Positions 1 to 5,143 of a DNA stretch of 5,435 nt are shown here, piece after piece. The DNA lies in NCBI GenBank assembly GCA_001593925.1, contig LUCD01000105.1, positions 1 to 5,435 on the forward strand, read 5' to 3'. This stretch comes from Candidatus Bathyarchaeota archaeon B26-1 (GTDB taxonomy: Archaea > Thermoproteota > Bathyarchaeia > Bathyarchaeales > B26-1). How positions within the stretch are numbered: the stretch's first letter is position 1; every line of letters begins with the position of its first letter. The position numbers were made by a program, and so were the translations under genes. Below the pieces are notes generated by a model. That model worked only from the letters and a program-made list of their open reading frames with translations, did not search any database and was not told where the DNA came from.

Positions 1-284
1 ATCCAAGGGATGAGGTGGCCTATGTGGACGGGGCCGGAAGGCCCCCTCCCAGTGTACAAGACGAATCTGCGGCCGGCCTCGTACATGTCGAGAATCCAGT
101 CTAGGTCCCTGTGGGAGAAGAAGATTCTCCTCCTGAGTTGGAGGTGGAGTTCCCCTGTGTGTTTCTTTATCCTTTCTAGGAGGCTATCCGTTATCGGCTG
201 GGTGCCGAACTCCTCTATGAGCTTCTTGTAGTCGATCCTGCCTGAGACCTTCCAAGGTGTAACTATCATCTCCTCATCCGGCAT
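1..284 (-). CDS. trpS: Tryptophanyl-tRNA synthetase, N-terminal part (cut by the window edge)
   Basis: TrpRS is a class I aminoacyl-tRNA synthetase that charges tRNA-Trp with tryptophan in the cytoplasm. Reading the minus strand from the ATG at 284 gives 94 complete codons open to the edge; the remainder, including the KMSKS loop, lies outside. Visible landmarks are VTPWKVSG (residues 8-15), IDYKKLIEEFGTQPI (17-31), IFFSHRDLDWIL (54-65) and YTGRGPSGPVHIGHLIPW (77-94), the last containing the ATP-binding HIGH signature at 87-90. The VTPW...GTQPI and FFSHRDL blocks are typical of archaeal/eukaryotic-type TrpRS rather than the shorter bacterial type. The ATG is preceded by GAGAAGGGG about 10 bases upstream; an in-frame TTG eight codons upstream is possible but less likely. 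A TATA-like stretch at 333-350 suggests the gene has its own promoter although the preceding gene is on the same strand. The family call is very secure. Confidence 0.95.
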   Translation of the reverse strand, partial: MPDEEMIVTPWKVSGRIDYKKLIEEFGTQPITDSLLERIKKHTGELHLQLRRRIFFSHRDLDWILDMYEAGRRFVLYTGRGPSGPVHIGHLIPW

Positions 285-332
285 CCTCGGCGCCCCTTCT
301 CGACACAAACCTATGATTCAGAGTTCACTGCC

Positions 333-350
333 TAATTAAGATATCTTTTT
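333..350 (-). promoter_or_regulatory. Probable TATA/BRE promoter of trpS
   Basis: On the minus strand this A/T-rich stretch reads AAAAAGATATCTTAATTA, resembling an archaeal BRE (purine/A-rich) followed by a TATA box. A start site about 25 bases downstream would leave a leader of roughly 35 bases before the ATG at 284. It lies in the 117-base gap after the upstream membrane-protein gene. Assigned by eye only. Confidence 0.45.
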
Positions 351-381
351 CTCAATGTCCAGCGGCCTCCACGCGGTTGGG

Positions 382-390
382 TAAAAATTG
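382..390 (-). terminator. Possible T-tract terminator after the membrane-protein gene
   Basis: About 12 bases past the TGA at 404-402 the minus strand reads CAATTTTTA, a short T-run in G/C-rich surroundings. Archaeal transcription often ends at T-tracts without a hairpin. The run is only five T's, so this is a weak call. Confidence 0.3.
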
Positions 391-401
391 GCCTTCCTTC
401 C

Positions 402-779
402 TCACTTGAACGTGTCTCTCTTCGCCAAGACGTAGAGGAGGGATGCGAGGGAGAAAGCGGCGTAGACTCCTACCAAGAACAAGACCGCTAAGTTGGGATT
501 GAGGCTCCACGTTTGGGTGAGGAGAACGTAGATGGTGACCGCGCTCAACGTCAGCCCGGAGGTGGAGATGACCGCGACGAGGAAGACTGCCCACCTCTTC
601 ATCTTGCCCAGCCCATAAGAAGCTAGGAAGCTGAGAACCCCTAAAACCCCGACGTGGACGAGTTGAAACTCGTACCATGCCCAAAGGAGGAAGAGAACCG
701 AACCTGAGACCAGATAGAAGAGAGAGAAGATGGATGCTCCCTTATCCCTACCCCCCAACGCTGGCCCAGACATAACCAT
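402..779 (-). CDS. Small four-helix integral membrane protein of unknown function
   Basis: I do not recognise a family. The 125-residue product has four likely membrane helices, at about 17-37, 40-57, 62-88 and 95-119, joined by very short loops. The N-terminus (MVMSGPALGGRDKGA) and C-terminus (AKRDTFK) are charged and polar. A KMKR cluster at 59-62 between helices 2 and 3 suggests that loop faces the cytoplasm, which would put both termini inside. There is no signal peptide, metal motif or catalytic signature. The overlapping frame at 352-684 codes for an arginine/proline-rich, non-hydrophobic string, whereas this frame gives regular hydrophobic segments, so this is the coding one. Two starts compete: ATG 779, and ATG 773 (MSGPALGG), which has the better placed GGCGG about 6 bases upstream. 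A TATA-like box lies near 845-856. trpS follows on the same strand after a 117-base gap, probably as a separate transcript. Confidence 0.75.
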   Translation of the reverse strand: MVMSGPALGGRDKGASIFSLFYLVSGSVLFLLWAWYEFQLVHVGVLGVLSFLASYGLGKMKRWAVFLVAVISTSGLTLSAVTIYVLLTQTWSLNPNLAVLFLVGVYAAFSLASLLYVLAKRDTFK

Positions 780-844
780 CCGCCTTGAACGTTCAGCTGC
801 TAACGGCCTCAGTCAACAGAGGTAGAAAATATTTAGAGGCATGA

Positions 845-857
845 CCCTTATAAAGCC
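845..857 (-). promoter_or_regulatory. TATA-like element, probable promoter of the membrane-protein gene
   Basis: The minus strand reads GGCTTTATAAGGG here. The core is nearly palindromic (CTTTATAAGG / CCTTATAAAG), so it could in principle act in either direction. For the minus-strand gene the expected start site would be near 820-825, giving a leader of about 45 bases. A second A/T-rich stretch at 826-838 (TAGAAAATATTTA on the plus strand) is an alternative. Confidence 0.4.
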
Positions 858-951
858 TACCGGGAAACCACGGTCAAATCTGTTTCGTCCCGAAGCCTCC
901 CGCAACCCGCCACCCGAAAAGCAAAAAGTGACGGGGACTCCACGGAAGCCG

Positions 952-965
952 CACATAATATAAGA
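952..965 (+). promoter_or_regulatory. TATA-like box upstream of the phosphodiesterase-rnhB operon
   Basis: CACATAATATAAGA stands out in a G/C-rich intergenic region 45-55 bases before the ATG at 1009. A start site about 25 bases downstream (around 983-987) would give a leader of some 20-25 bases that just includes the ribosome binding site GGGAGG at 993-998. Confidence 0.5.
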
Positions 966-992
966 GGGTTCTGGTTAAACAAGAAGGGAAGC

Positions 993-998
993 GGGAGG
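993..998 (+). promoter_or_regulatory. Ribosome binding site of the phosphodiesterase gene
   Basis: GGGAGG ends 10 bases before the ATG at 1009 and matches the 3' end of archaeal 16S rRNA. It lies inside GCGGGAGGCT (991-1000), the exact reverse complement of 894-903, so in a longer transcript it could be masked by pairing. Confidence 0.6.
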
Positions 999-1008
999 CT
1001 CTCCACGG

Positions 1009-1503
1009 ATGATTGTCGGTATAATGTCTGACACCCACGATAGGTTGCCTCGGATCGACGAGGCTGTTAAGAGGATGAACGATGAAGGGGTCGACCTCGT
1101 CATCCACTCCGGAGACTACATCTCGCCCTTCGTCGTCTCACACTTTAAGCCCTTAAAGGCCGAGCTTGTAGGGGTCTTCGGGAACAATGACGCGGAGATC
1201 GACCGGTTGAGGAGCCTCTTCGCGGAGATCGGGGCCCGCGTTAGAGGCAGGTTCGCCGAGGTGAAGGCTGGGGACGTTAAGATAGCTGTGCTCCACGGGG
1301 AAGAGGAGGAACTCCTGAAATCGCTCATAGAGGGAGGATGCCACCAAGTAATCGTGCACGGGCACACCCACAGAGCATCCGTCAGAAGGGAGGGGGAGAC
1401 CCTAGTGATAAACCCCGGGGAGGTCTGCGGATACCTGAGCGGCGAATCCACAATAGCTATACTCGAGACCGAAACGCTCAAGGCGGAGATAATCCACCTT
1501 TAA
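1009..1503 (+). CDS. MJ0936/YfcE-type metallophosphodiesterase
   Basis: This 164-residue protein has the complete motif set of the calcineurin-like metallophosphoesterase superfamily, small phosphodiesterase branch (M. jannaschii MJ0936, E. coli YfcE). Motifs: SDTH with D8 and H10; HSGDY with D36; GNND at 58-61 with N59; H96 in LHGEE; HGHTH at 117-121 with H117 and H119; and the family's NPGE at 135-138. These residues bind two divalent metals (Mn or Ni in characterised relatives). Length is normal for the family, which cleaves artificial phosphodiesters such as bis-pNPP; the physiological substrate is not established. The N-terminus MIVGIMSDTH starts directly at the first beta strand, supporting the ATG at 1009, which has GGGAGG 10 bases upstream. 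rnhB begins 31 bases after the stop, so the two are probably cotranscribed. The cytoplasm is the expected location, since there is no signal peptide. Confidence 0.93.
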   Translation: MIVGIMSDTHDRLPRIDEAVKRMNDEGVDLVIHSGDYISPFVVSHFKPLKAELVGVFGNNDAEIDRLRSLFAEIGARVRGRFAEVKAGDVKIAVLHGEEEELLKSLIEGGCHQVIVHGHTHRASVRREGETLVINPGEVCGYLSGESTIAILETETLKAEIIHL

Positions 1504-1534
1504 CGAGGAAGGTTATGGTTCGAGAGGATTTAGT

Positions 1535-2197
1535 GTGCTGGTCTGCGGGATCGACGATGCTGGACGAGGAGCGGTGATCGGCCCCCTAGTCATAGCGGGC
1601 GTCCTCATAGAGGAGGAGAATGTCCATAAACTCGTCGAGATCGGAGTCAAGGACTCCAAGACTTTGACCCCGAAGAGGAGAGAACGCCTAACCGAAGAGA
1701 TACTAAAGATCGTTAAAGATCACTACGTCGTGAAGCTTGCGCCGTCAGAGATCGATAGGGTAGTCGAGGCTGGGAAGAAGCTCCACAAACTCAACAGGCT
1801 TGAAGCCCAAGCCATGGCCGAGGTTGTCCGCCGCCTAAAACCCGACATCGTCTACGTGGACGCCTCCGACGTCTCGGCTGAGAGGTTCGGCCGCCACATC
1901 CTCGAGGAGGTTCCCTTCAAGGTCAAAATAGTCTCGAAACATAAAGCCGACAGGATTTACCCTGTGGTCTCAGCCGCCTCGATCCTAGCCAAGGTCGAAC
2001 GGGACAGAGCTATAGCCGAGATAAGGAGGAGATACGGCGACTTCGGGTCCGGATACATAACTGACGTGAAGACTGTGAGGTTCCTAGAAAGGTGGATAAG
2101 GACCCACGGCTCCTACCCCGACTTCGTCCGGAAGTCTTGGAAGCCGGCTAAGAGGCTTAAGGATAGGGCCAGCCCCGGTCAGGCTAGGCTTCTTTAA
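1535..2197 (+). CDS. rnhB: Ribonuclease HII
   Basis: RNase HII cuts the RNA strand of RNA-DNA hybrids and nicks 5' of single ribonucleotides in duplex DNA, starting ribonucleotide excision repair. The 220-residue length is typical of archaeal enzymes. Visible: GIDDAGRG (5-12) with the GRG that contacts the RNA-DNA junction; VKDSKTL (38-44); VYVDASD (106-112) with D109; KHKADRIYPVVSAASILAKVERD (135-157) with D139; and GSGYITD (171-177). The usual catalytic set is D-E-D-D; here D7, D109 and D139 are in place but the Glu is Asp (D8). GSGYITD also departs from the common GSGYPSD. The start is GTG at 1535, with GAGAGGA about 7 bases upstream (1522-1528); it places the first catalytic Asp at residue 7, as in relatives. 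It follows the phosphodiesterase gene by 31 bases. Its TAA (2195-2197) directly abuts the stop of the convergent thiolase gene. Confidence 0.95.
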   Translation: MLVCGIDDAGRGAVIGPLVIAGVLIEEENVHKLVEIGVKDSKTLTPKRRERLTEEILKIVKDHYVVKLAPSEIDRVVEAGKKLHKLNRLEAQAMAEVVRRLKPDIVYVDASDVSAERFGRHILEEVPFKVKIVSKHKADRIYPVVSAASILAKVERDRAIAEIRRRYGDFGSGYITDVKTVRFLERWIRTHGSYPDFVRKSWKPAKRLKDRASPGQARLL

Positions 2198-3130
2198 TCA
2201 CTCGAGAATCTTCAGGTCTCGGAGTATCTGGCAAGGTTGACATATCTCGCCGACGCTCGGCTCGCCGCAGATTACGCATCTCCTCATCTTAAGCTCGGAC
2301 AGAGCCTTCTCCAAGTAGGGTCTCATCCTCTCAGCCGACCTGAAGATGGCGTACTTTATGCCGGGATGCCTCTCCTCAAGCCTGTTCAGCATGTTCCTTA
2401 TCTCGTTCCGTAGGGCCGTTTCGGCATAGGGGCATGGGAGGTCCTGAAACTTGATCCCCTTTATGTAGGCGTAGAGGGCGACCTCCCGCTCCGGAACTTC
2501 ACAGAAAGGTTTAACCCTCCTCACAAAACCTGCGGTGGCAGGCTCCAAGACGGGCTTGACACGCGCTATCCTGAAGGGGTCCCCATGCATAATGTTAAGT
2601 ATCACTGTTTGAACCTCGTCGTCTAAGTTATGCGCGGTGGCGATCTTCTCGGCTTTAGCGATCCTAGCGGCTACGTTAAGCGCTCTCCTCCTCAGAACGC
2701 CGCAGATGGCACAGGGTGTGAGCTGCGTTCCAGATGACATCTCAACGATCTCGTCGAGCGTGTAGCCGTAGAGCTCCTTGAAGGAGACCGTTATGTGCTC
2801 GACGCCTAAGAGCTTAGAGTTCTCTAATGCTATGGAGAGGGCTTCATCCCTGTAGCCCTTGATCCCCTCATCCACGGTGACGGCGACTAGGGTCGACTTC
2901 GGGAATCTCCTCTCTATCTCAGCCATCACGTGCAGTAGGGCTGTGCTGTCCTTTCCTCCCGAAACGGCTACGGCGATGCGGTCGTCATGCTTGAACATCC
3001 CATACTTGGAGATGGTCGCCCTCACCTTCCTCATTATGGAGCGCACGAAGCATCTCCTGCAGAGGCTCTCGCCTGAATAAGCCCTCGTGTAGATCGGTTC
3101 CCTCTCCCCACATATGGTGCATCTATCCAT
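2198..3130 (-). CDS. ttuA: tRNA 2-thiolation enzyme, TtuA/Ncs6 family
   Basis: This PP-loop ATPase adenylates a uridine in tRNA and replaces its 2-oxygen with sulfur, normally taken from a ubiquitin-like carrier (TtuB, or SAMP in archaea). With the ATG at 3130 it has 310 residues. In order: zinc finger 1 (C4, C7, C24, C27), PP-loop SGGKDS (57-62), CAIC (C140, C143), AHNLDDE (166-172), LPCPY with C233, and zinc finger 2 (C285, C288, C297, C300). C140, C143 and C233 match the three cysteines that hold the [4Fe-4S] cluster in T. thermophilus TtuA. The tail NRLEERHPGIKY looks more like TtuA (s2U54) than Ncs6/CTU1 (s2U34), but archaea carry both and I cannot settle it, so the symbol is provisional. 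A TTG at 3148 would add six residues; I prefer ATG 3130 because GGGGAG lies about 7 bases upstream and the zinc finger then starts at once, as in relatives. It follows the protease gene by 30 bases. Confidence 0.9.
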   Translation of the reverse strand: MDRCTICGEREPIYTRAYSGESLCRRCFVRSIMRKVRATISKYGMFKHDDRIAVAVSGGKDSTALLHVMAEIERRFPKSTLVAVTVDEGIKGYRDEALSIALENSKLLGVEHITVSFKELYGYTLDEIVEMSSGTQLTPCAICGVLRRRALNVAARIAKAEKIATAHNLDDEVQTVILNIMHGDPFRIARVKPVLEPATAGFVRRVKPFCEVPEREVALYAYIKGIKFQDLPCPYAETALRNEIRNMLNRLEERHPGIKYAIFRSAERMRPYLEKALSELKMRRCVICGEPSVGEICQPCQILRDLKILE

Positions 3131-3160
3131 TACCGTCTCCCCATTCAAGATGGGAAATCC

Positions 3161-4312
3161 TCAGATTAGGATCAGATTCCTCATAAAGCTCATGATCATG
3201 TTCGCCGCGATCAAGCATAGGCTGAACACGTTGATGGCTATCTGGAGCCACCTCTCCGACCCCGTGAACCTCCTGAGAAGCGTGTAGAGGAACCTCTCTC
3301 CGTCAAAGGGGTAGAGAGGAAGCATATTCATCACGGCTATGCTCAGAAAGACCGTGAAGGACCAGTAGAGGGTTAGGTAAAGGTGGATGTTGAAGGATGA
3401 ACCTAAACCCAGCCGGCTCTCATGGTAGTTCATGAAGGGGGGAGCCGCCCCAAGCATCGACCACACCCTCTCAGCACCCTCACCAGAAGCCTCATCCAAG
3501 ATTATAAGGATGTCACCCCGGCTTGTACTCAAGAGTATGGGGTCCCCGGGGGAAGCGCCATCAAGGTATTTGGCGAGTTCCCAAACCGACCTGACGGGGG
3601 TCGAGTTAACCGCGTATATGACGTCCCACCTCTGGATGCCGGCCGCGTCTAAGGGCCCTCCCTCAACAGTCTCGATTATCACGGCTCCGGAGGAGGCTCT
3701 GGAGAAGAGTGTTGAGAGCAGTAGGAGGGCTAAGAGCCCGGTTAGGAGGTTGATGGAGGAGCCTGCCGCCAAGACCCTCAGCTTCGATGTGGTTGAGGAG
3801 TTCTCGAACTTCTCCTCGTCAGGCTCAACGAACCCTCCTGGGAGGGCCAAGAGCAGAATCGCGCCGGCCGACTTGATGGGTATGCCTTCGGTTCTCGCCA
3901 CGATTCCGTGAGCTGCTTCATGGGTTATTATGGCTATCGCCACCGCGAACAATAGATATGGGAGCCAGTAGGTTCTGACGGTTATGCCTGGCAGGATCGG
4001 TAGGACTGGGGATGGCCCTCCCCCCGGCTGGATGAACCGGACGAGGTTGTCTAAGAGGAAGTAGACGGCGTAAACCATCTGTCCAGCTGCGAGGGCTATC
4101 CCCAAGTTTGAGTAGGTCTTCCAGAGGCCTCTCCCTCGCTCCGACGCCTTATATAAGAGTCTTCTGAACCGGGAGGATTCATACCTTATATAAGCCGGTT
4201 GAACCGTTAACCCGTACTTTTCGAGGCGGAGAACCCGGCTCGTTACGTATGTTATCGTCCAGAAAACTGCTAAGCCGACCGCGAAGTTTATGATCTCCCG
4301 CTGAGACGTCAT
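3161..4312 (-). CDS. Site-2 protease family (M50) intramembrane zinc metalloprotease with PDZ domain
   Basis: This intramembrane protease would cut transmembrane substrates in regulated proteolysis. In the 383-residue form: membrane helices at about 7-25, 70-91, 116-135, 149-162, 177-203, 311-333 and 355-377; catalytic HEAAH at 131-135 (zinc ligands H131, H135, general base E132); GSSINLLTG (184-192) resembling the family's GxxxN; a PDZ-like domain at about 205-272 with GGPLDAAGIQRWDVIYAVN; and NMLPLYPFDG at 329-338, whose D337 is the third zinc ligand. All catalytic elements are intact. No substrate gene is apparent nearby. A GTG at 4357 would add 15 residues, but the TATA-like box at 4371-4378 would start transcription near 4348, downstream of it, and ATG 4312 has GGATGG six bases upstream. 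The tRNA-thiolation gene starts 30 bases after its stop, so the two are probably one operon; I infer no functional link from that. Confidence 0.9.
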   Translation of the reverse strand: MTSQREIINFAVGLAVFWTITYVTSRVLRLEKYGLTVQPAYIRYESSRFRRLLYKASERGRGLWKTYSNLGIALAAGQMVYAVYFLLDNLVRFIQPGGGPSPVLPILPGITVRTYWLPYLLFAVAIAIITHEAAHGIVARTEGIPIKSAGAILLLALPGGFVEPDEEKFENSSTTSKLRVLAAGSSINLLTGLLALLLLSTLFSRASSGAVIIETVEGGPLDAAGIQRWDVIYAVNSTPVRSVWELAKYLDGASPGDPILLSTSRGDILIILDEASGEGAERVWSMLGAAPPFMNYHESRLGLGSSFNIHLYLTLYWSFTVFLSIAVMNMLPLYPFDGERFLYTLLRRFTGSERWLQIAINVFSLCLIAANMIMSFMRNLILI

Positions 4313-4367
4313 CCACTTCCATCCCTTTTGACGGGTGAGGCGCAACGTATATCCCACTAGACAGCAC

Positions 4368-4380
4368 TTTATTATATAGA
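4368..4380. promoter_or_regulatory. Shared A/T-rich element, putative divergent promoter
   Basis: TTTATTATATAGA is the only strongly A/T-rich stretch between the divergent protease and nucleotidyltransferase genes. Rightward, a start site near 4398-4402 would give a leader of about 20 bases to the ATG at 4419. Leftward, TATATAATAAA would start transcription near 4348, about 35 bases before the ATG at 4312. Whether one TATA box or two overlapping ones serve both genes cannot be decided by eye. Confidence 0.5.
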
Positions 4381-4418
4381 TTCCGTGGAGAGGAATTCGG
4401 AACCGAAGTTGAAGACCT

Positions 4419-5126
4419 ATGGCTAAGAAGCCTCTACTGCGAGATGATCTTCTGGAGGTCGTCTACGACGAGGAGAGATGGAGGATTCTGCGGAGGCTGA
4501 GGAGAAAAGCCGTAAAGATAATGGAGGCCCTCAACAGAGCCTACATAGGGAGCGTGGCTCACGGAAGCGTAGCTAGGGGAGACGTCTCCCCCAAAAGCGA
4601 CGTGGACATCTTCATACCCCAGAAGGTTCCGTCGTTCCTCGTCGAGACGGCTCTAGAACGGGCGGGCATCCCTATAAAACGGCGCGTGTTGATCCAAGCC
4701 ACACCGACATACGCGATAAAGGCCTACATAGAAGTCGACGAAAGGACAAGCGTCTCCTTCCCCCTAGTAAACCTCCGCCCCGTAGAAAGGGACTTCTACA
4801 AGTTTGGGGGAGAGGTGGACCTCCCCATGCTGAAGGCCGACGTGAGGGTTCCGGGCGTAGATAAGAGGCTCATGCTGATAGAGCCGACTCCGAGAGGCCA
4901 CGTTGAGAGCACGATCATAGGGAGGGAGGAAGCCGTAGCCCGCCTGCTAGGCATCTCGATAAACACCGTCTTGGACAGGGTTAGAACCCTAACCCGTAGA
5001 GACGAGATCGGGAGGACCGGGGTTTTCCTCAAGAAGGAAATAGCCCTAGACGAGAGTTTAGAGGAGGTTCTGAAGAACCTAGCCGACAGAAACCCCGCCA
5101 TAAGGAGGAGGCTCAGGGAGGGGTAA
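4419..5126 (+). CDS. Archaeal Pol-beta-superfamily nucleotidyltransferase with C-terminal HTH
   Basis: The 235-residue protein carries the nucleotidyltransferase signature GSVARGDVSPKSDVDIFI (49-66): the GSxxxG loop at 49-54 and the metal-binding DxD pair D61 and D63. A later acidic strand, AYIEVDE (102-108), may supply the third carboxylate (E105 or D107). The N-terminus (10-40) is a basic helix. The C-terminal segment at about 167-198 (IIGREEAVARLLGISINTVLDRVRTL...) reads as a helix-turn-helix, followed by a charged helical tail. This arrangement resembles the archaeal predicted nucleotidyltransferases of COG2413 (assigned from memory); the substrate of that family is not established. It has no HEPN partner beside it, unlike MNT/HEPN toxin-antitoxin pairs. 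The ATG at 4419 lacks a strong Shine-Dalgarno sequence, and a purine-rich GGAGAGGA at 4387-4394 is too distant, so a short or near-leaderless mRNA is likely. The gene converges on the SRP RNA. Confidence 0.85.
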   Translation: MAKKPLLRDDLLEVVYDEERWRILRRLRRKAVKIMEALNRAYIGSVAHGSVARGDVSPKSDVDIFIPQKVPSFLVETALERAGIPIKRRVLIQATPTYAIKAYIEVDERTSVSFPLVNLRPVERDFYKFGGEVDLPMLKADVRVPGVDKRLMLIEPTPRGHVESTIIGREEAVARLLGISINTVLDRVRTLTRRDEIGRTGVFLKKEIALDESLEEVLKNLADRNPAIRRRLREG

Positions 5127-5134
5127 CCGGCCCG

Positions 5135-5143
5135 AAGAGAGAA
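5135..5143 (-). terminator. Pyrimidine tract at the end of the SRP RNA
   Basis: On the minus strand, TTCTCTCTT directly follows the G/C-rich segment that should form the 3' strand of helix 1. It is a plausible termination or 3'-processing zone for the RNA and lies just outside the stop codon (5124-5126) of the convergent gene. It is weak as a T-tract. Confidence 0.3.

Noticed and set aside
10..231. Plus-strand open frame at the left edge.
   Set aside because: It lies antisense to trpS, whose minus-strand reading has the unmistakable HIGH motif and family blocks; the plus-strand product has no recognisable features.
352..684. Minus-strand frame of 110 codons overlapping the small membrane protein.
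   Set aside because: The product is Arg/Pro/His-rich low-complexity material, as expected from an out-of-frame reading, whereas the alternative frame has four regular hydrophobic helices.
780..1008. tRNA, C/D-box RNA or riboswitch in the intergenic gap.
   Set aside because: No tRNA arms, no convincing C (RTGATGA) and D (CTGA) pair, and no known aptamer core; only TATA-like boxes and the inverted repeat reported above.
874..1107. Minus-strand frame across the intergenic region into the phosphodiesterase gene.
   Set aside because: It overlaps the start and the first catalytic motifs of a well supported gene on the other strand and has no motif of its own.
1116..1481. Two minus-strand frames antisense to the phosphodiesterase gene.
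   Set aside because: They are Ser/Pro-rich antisense strings, and the plus strand carries the complete metallophosphoesterase motif set over the same bases.
1338..1577. Plus-strand frame bridging the phosphodiesterase and rnhB genes.
   Set aside because: It is out of frame with both; its product is hydrophilic without motifs, and the GTG start of rnhB fully explains the junction.
3422..3911. Long plus-strand frames (76 and 159 codons) opposite the site-2 protease gene.
   Set aside because: They are antisense to the PDZ and membrane segments of an intact protease; the Ser/Pro-rich composition is typical of an antisense shadow.
4796..5101. Minus-strand frame of 101 codons opposite the nucleotidyltransferase.
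   Set aside because: It is Ser/Arg-rich and without motifs; the plus strand is continuous through the HTH region of a recognisable protein.
4419..5126. MNT/HEPN toxin-antitoxin module.
   Set aside because: The protein has the nucleotidyltransferase motif but is longer than minimal MNT antitoxins, has an HTH, and no HEPN-domain gene adjoins it; the neighbours are a protease gene and the SRP RNA.
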